Positions 61,547 to 64,000 of a stretch of DNA of 64,000 bases are shown piece after piece. The DNA lies in assembly GCA_001709035.1 (NCBI GenBank), contig LVKA01000008.1, forward strand, positions 558,001 through 622,000, given 5' to 3'. Position 1 is the stretch's first letter. Each line of letters opens with the position of its first letter. The DNA comes from Candidatus Thiodiazotropha endoloripes. GTDB taxonomy: Bacteria; Pseudomonadota; Gammaproteobacteria; Chromatiales; Chromatiaceae. The notes under the pieces are model-generated. The model made no database searches and had not been told where the DNA came from. It saw only the letters and a list, made by a program, of their open reading frames with translations. The translations under genes and the position numbers were made by a program.

Positions 61547-64000
61547 TCAAGCGGTGGTCAGTTTCTGTTTTTTCTGTAACAGCTGCATCATCTCTTCCGC
61601 TGGTAGGGGTTTGCTGAAAAGGTATCCTTGGGCCATATCGCAATCCTGTTGTTGCAGATAGTTAAGTTGATCTTCTGTCTCAACCCCTTCTGCAACGACG
61701 GTGATTCCCAGTCCATGGGCCATGGCAATGGTGGCATTTACAAGCTCTCTGTCGGCTGGATCGATAGTGATGTCATTAATAAAGCTACGATCGATCTTCA
61801 GATTGCCGAATGGGTATCTGCGCAGGTAGCTCAGGGAAGAGTAGCCGGTACCGAAATCATCCATGGTAATGGTCACGCCAAGATTGTTTAACTCTGACAA
61901 GGCATCATCGATATAGGTGTGGCCACTCATCAAAACACCTTCTGTGATCTCCAGAACCACAGTATTTCTGGGGATTCTGCATTGAGCCAATGCCGCTTTT
62001 ATCTGTTTTACCAGATTGGGATCCCTGAACTGTCTTGGTGAGATATTGATGGCAACTTTAAATGGTTTGCCGAATTGATTCTGCCACTGTGCTGTCATAC
62101 ACAGAGCCTGTTTAATCACAAATTGACCTAACGGTATGATCTGACCGGTCTGTTCAGTGATTGGAATGAACTCATCGGGTCTGACCTCACCCAATGCCGG
62201 ATTGTGCCATCTTAGCAGGGATTCGGCGCCAATGATTTCGTGTTTGGCAATGTCGAGTATCGGCTGATAGTAGAGTTGAAACTCATTTCTCTCAAGTGCA
62301 CCATGCAGCTGCTCTTCAACCTGCAATCGTCTTGATATTCCTTTATTCATCTCGTGAGTAAAGAAGTTAAAAGTGTTCCGTCCCTGTTCTTTGGATTGAT
62401 ACATGGCGGTATCAGCGTTGCGTAGAAGTTCTGCCGGGTTGTCCCCGTCGCTGGGATATATTGAGATACCGATACTGGCTGTGAGTATCAGTTCTCGTCC
62501 ATCCAGAATAAAAGGTGGCTTGAAGCAATTGAGTATTTTTTCTGCGATTGGCAGTACTTCCTTTTCTGTATGTAGACTGCCCAGCAGTATGATGAATTCA
62601 TCCCCTCCCAGTCGAGAGACCGTGTCATCAATGCGCACAGAATCTTTCAAACGCTTGGCTGCCTGAATCAGTAATTTATCGCCTGCTTCGTGGCTCATGG
62701 AATCATTGACCTTCTTGAAGTCATCCAGGTCGAGAAACAGCACAGCTGCCATATGCTGATTTCTCTGTGCCTCCTTGATGATCTGAGAGAGTCGATCAAG
62801 CGTAAGAAAACGGTTGGGCAGGTTTGTCAGACTGTCATAATTGGCTTGATGCAGGATCTTTTTTTCCTGCTGTTTCTGCAGGCTGATATCCTCTTTGACA
62901 GCCAGGTAGTGACTGGTTGAACCTGATTCATCCACTACCGGCGCTATGTATGCCCGTTCCCAGTACAGGTCGCCGTTCTTTTTGCGGTTCTGCAGTTCAC
63001 CGCGCCAGGGTTGCCCTGATACGATGGCCTGCCAGAGCTCTTTGAAGTGCTCTGCTGGGGTGTTTTCCGATTTAAGAATCCGTGGATTCTTACCCAGCAC
63101 CTCGTTGGCCTCATATCCGGAGGTGATTTCGAACGCTCTATTGACATATTCGATGTTACCGTTGGTATCTGTCATGACAACCGAAACGGGGCTCTGTTCT
63201 ATTGCCTGAAGCAGGGTTCGAATGCGTTTTTCCGCCTGTTTACGATCACTGATATCACGGAAATTTATAACCGCGCCAACTATTTTGCCCTTACGGTGGA
63301 TCGGATTGCTGGAGTATTCCACCGGAAACGAGGTACCATCTTTGCGCCAGAATAGCTCATTATCAACAGTGTGAACCGTGCCACCTTTGAGTACTTCAAG
63401 CATGCAGCATTCGGAGGCAGGGTAGGGTGAACCATCGCTGCGAGTGTGGTGGATTAATTCATGGTTGCCACGGTTGATCAGCTCTTCCGGGCTATAACCG
63501 AGCATGCGTGAAGCAGAGGGGTTGACGAAAGTGGTGATTCCCTGATTATCCACCCCGAAAATGCCCTCCACAGTCGTATCAAGCAGTAGCTGTAACTGAT
63601 CTTCAGCCTGTTTGCGGTTTTCAATGACCTTTCCGACTCTGGTGAGTGTGACAAGCAGCAGGTAGGCGGATAGGCCCAGTGCGATGACCACCACGGGTAT
63701 GCGAAAGCTGTCATAGAGGCTCTCACTCTCTTTGTATTCGTTGGATAGATGTGAGATTTTCTCCTGGCTGTCATAGAGTATTCGGGCGGCATTTTCTTGT
63801 GTTCTTTGCAGTATGGTATTTATGGTCTTGATCAAATTGATGATGCGGACCTGCAGATCTGCGGGTTCGTTGGGGAAAAGGTCAATTCTCGATTTGATCA
63901 ATTGGTAGAGAAGTTGTGCTTGTTCCTCCAGATTATGAATCGCCGGTCCCAACTCGAGTACTTCAAGAACATACCCCTCTGACTCAGGCAGGTAGTAATT
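61547..64000 (-). CDS. PAS-PAS-GGDEF-EAL protein (N-terminus beyond the window)
   Basis: At least 817 codons, open to the window edge with no start, so partial. Visible order: periplasmic helical part, membrane helix (about 95-115 of the visible part), PAS1 (LLDTTVEGIFGVDNQGITTF), PAS2 (IEQSPVSVVMTDTNGNIEYV), GGDEF with an intact RLGGDEF and an RxxD site five residues before, and EAL. In the EAL domain the first motif is AESLLRW (ESL in place of EAL), with LEITEG, DDFGTGYSSL, KIDRSF and AEGVET intact. Ser for Ala occurs in some active enzymes. It probably has cyclase and phosphodiesterase activity set by a sensed signal. Single unit. Confidence 0.92.
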   Translation of the reverse strand, partial: NYYLPESEGYVLEVLELGPAIHNLEEQAQLLYQLIKSRIDLFPNEPADLQVRIINLIKTINTILQRTQENAARILYDSQEKISHLSNEYKESESLYDSFRIPVVVIALGLSAYLLLVTLTRVGKVIENRKQAEDQLQLLLDTTVEGIFGVDNQGITTFVNPSASRMLGYSPEELINRGNHELIHHTRSDGSPYPASECCMLEVLKGGTVHTVDNELFWRKDGTSFPVEYSSNPIHRKGKIVGAVINFRDISDRKQAEKRIRTLLQAIEQSPVSVVMTDTNGNIEYVNRAFEITSGYEANEVLGKNPRILKSENTPAEHFKELWQAIVSGQPWRGELQNRKKNGDLYWERAYIAPVVDESGSTSHYLAVKEDISLQKQQEKKILHQANYDSLTNLPNRFLTLDRLSQIIKEAQRNQHMAAVLFLDLDDFKKVNDSMSHEAGDKLLIQAAKRLKDSVRIDDTVSRLGGDEFIILLGSLHTEKEVLPIAEKILNCFKPPFILDGRELILTASIGISIYPSDGDNPAELLRNADTAMYQSKEQGRNTFNFFTHEMNKGISRRLQVEEQLHGALERNEFQLYYQPILDIAKHEIIGAESLLRWHNPALGEVRPDEFIPITEQTGQIIPLGQFVIKQALCMTAQWQNQFGKPFKVAINISPRQFRDPNLVKQIKAALAQCRIPRNTVVLEITEGVLMSGHTYIDDALSELNNLGVTITMDDFGTGYSSLSYLRRYPFGNLKIDRSFINDITIDPADRELVNATIAMAHGLGITVVAEGVETEDQLNYLQQQDCDMAQGYLFSKPLPAEEMMQLLQKKQKLTTA

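Overview
The window looks like about 64 kb of chromosome from a free-living or symbiotic gammaproteobacterium. The evidence is FabV, an Mrp-type antiporter operon, a DmpR/XylR-type regulator with a phenol-style meta-cleavage cluster, TRAP transport, four c-di-GMP turnover proteins and two MITE families. The mix resembles sulfur-oxidising Chromatiales relatives (Sedimenticola/Thiodiazotropha type), but no marker gene proves that. No rRNA, tRNA, CRISPR array, intact transposase or prophage was seen.

Layout. 1-3.2 kb: lipoprotein fragment, redoxin plus SDR pair, hypothetical gene. 3.2-5.5 kb: HIT protein, then degraded sequence with a MITE end and a histidine-kinase remnant. 5.5-9 kb: haem-c-containing GGDEF-EAL protein and fabV. 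9.2-16.5 kb (minus): ten-gene Mrp operon with three NuoL/M/N-like subunits and a split MrpA. 16.9-19 kb: HD-GYP protein and a decayed trypsin-like protease.

19.2-35.3 kb (minus) is the most unusual region: GAF-GAF-HlyD adaptor, PqqD-M50-HlyD fusion, RND-type adaptor with a SPOR-like tail, a 2589-residue LEPR/DUF4347/cadherin-repeat surface protein, and a GGDEF-GGDEF-EAL protein. Most junctions are ATGA or TGATG overlaps. It reads as a dedicated, signal-gated export and c-di-GMP system for a giant adhesin, with no ABC ATPase or TolC in view.

35.6-37.3 kb: cysteine-rich MarR regulator divergent from a thioredoxin-fold protein and a periplasmic protein, with a palindromic operator. 37.4-40.2 kb: Na/Pi cotransporter beside a broken PiT gene. 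40.9-45.1 kb: MsrA, small proteins, membrane-bound C13 (caspase-fold) peptidase, DUF599 protein. 45.1-46.1 kb: two different MITEs around a DUF2892 gene.

46.1-51.3 kb: sigma-54 regulator divergent from ferredoxin, catechol 2,3-dioxygenase, HbpS-like, tautomerase and PanE-like genes. This is a meta-cleavage operon without its middle genes, with a sigma-54 promoter and paired upstream repeats. 51.5-64 kb: decayed secreted protein gene, YiiX-like hydrolase, phospholipase D-like protein, TRAP transporter, SGNH-like protein with a phage-tail-like N-terminus, and a PAS-PAS-GGDEF-EAL protein running off the window end.
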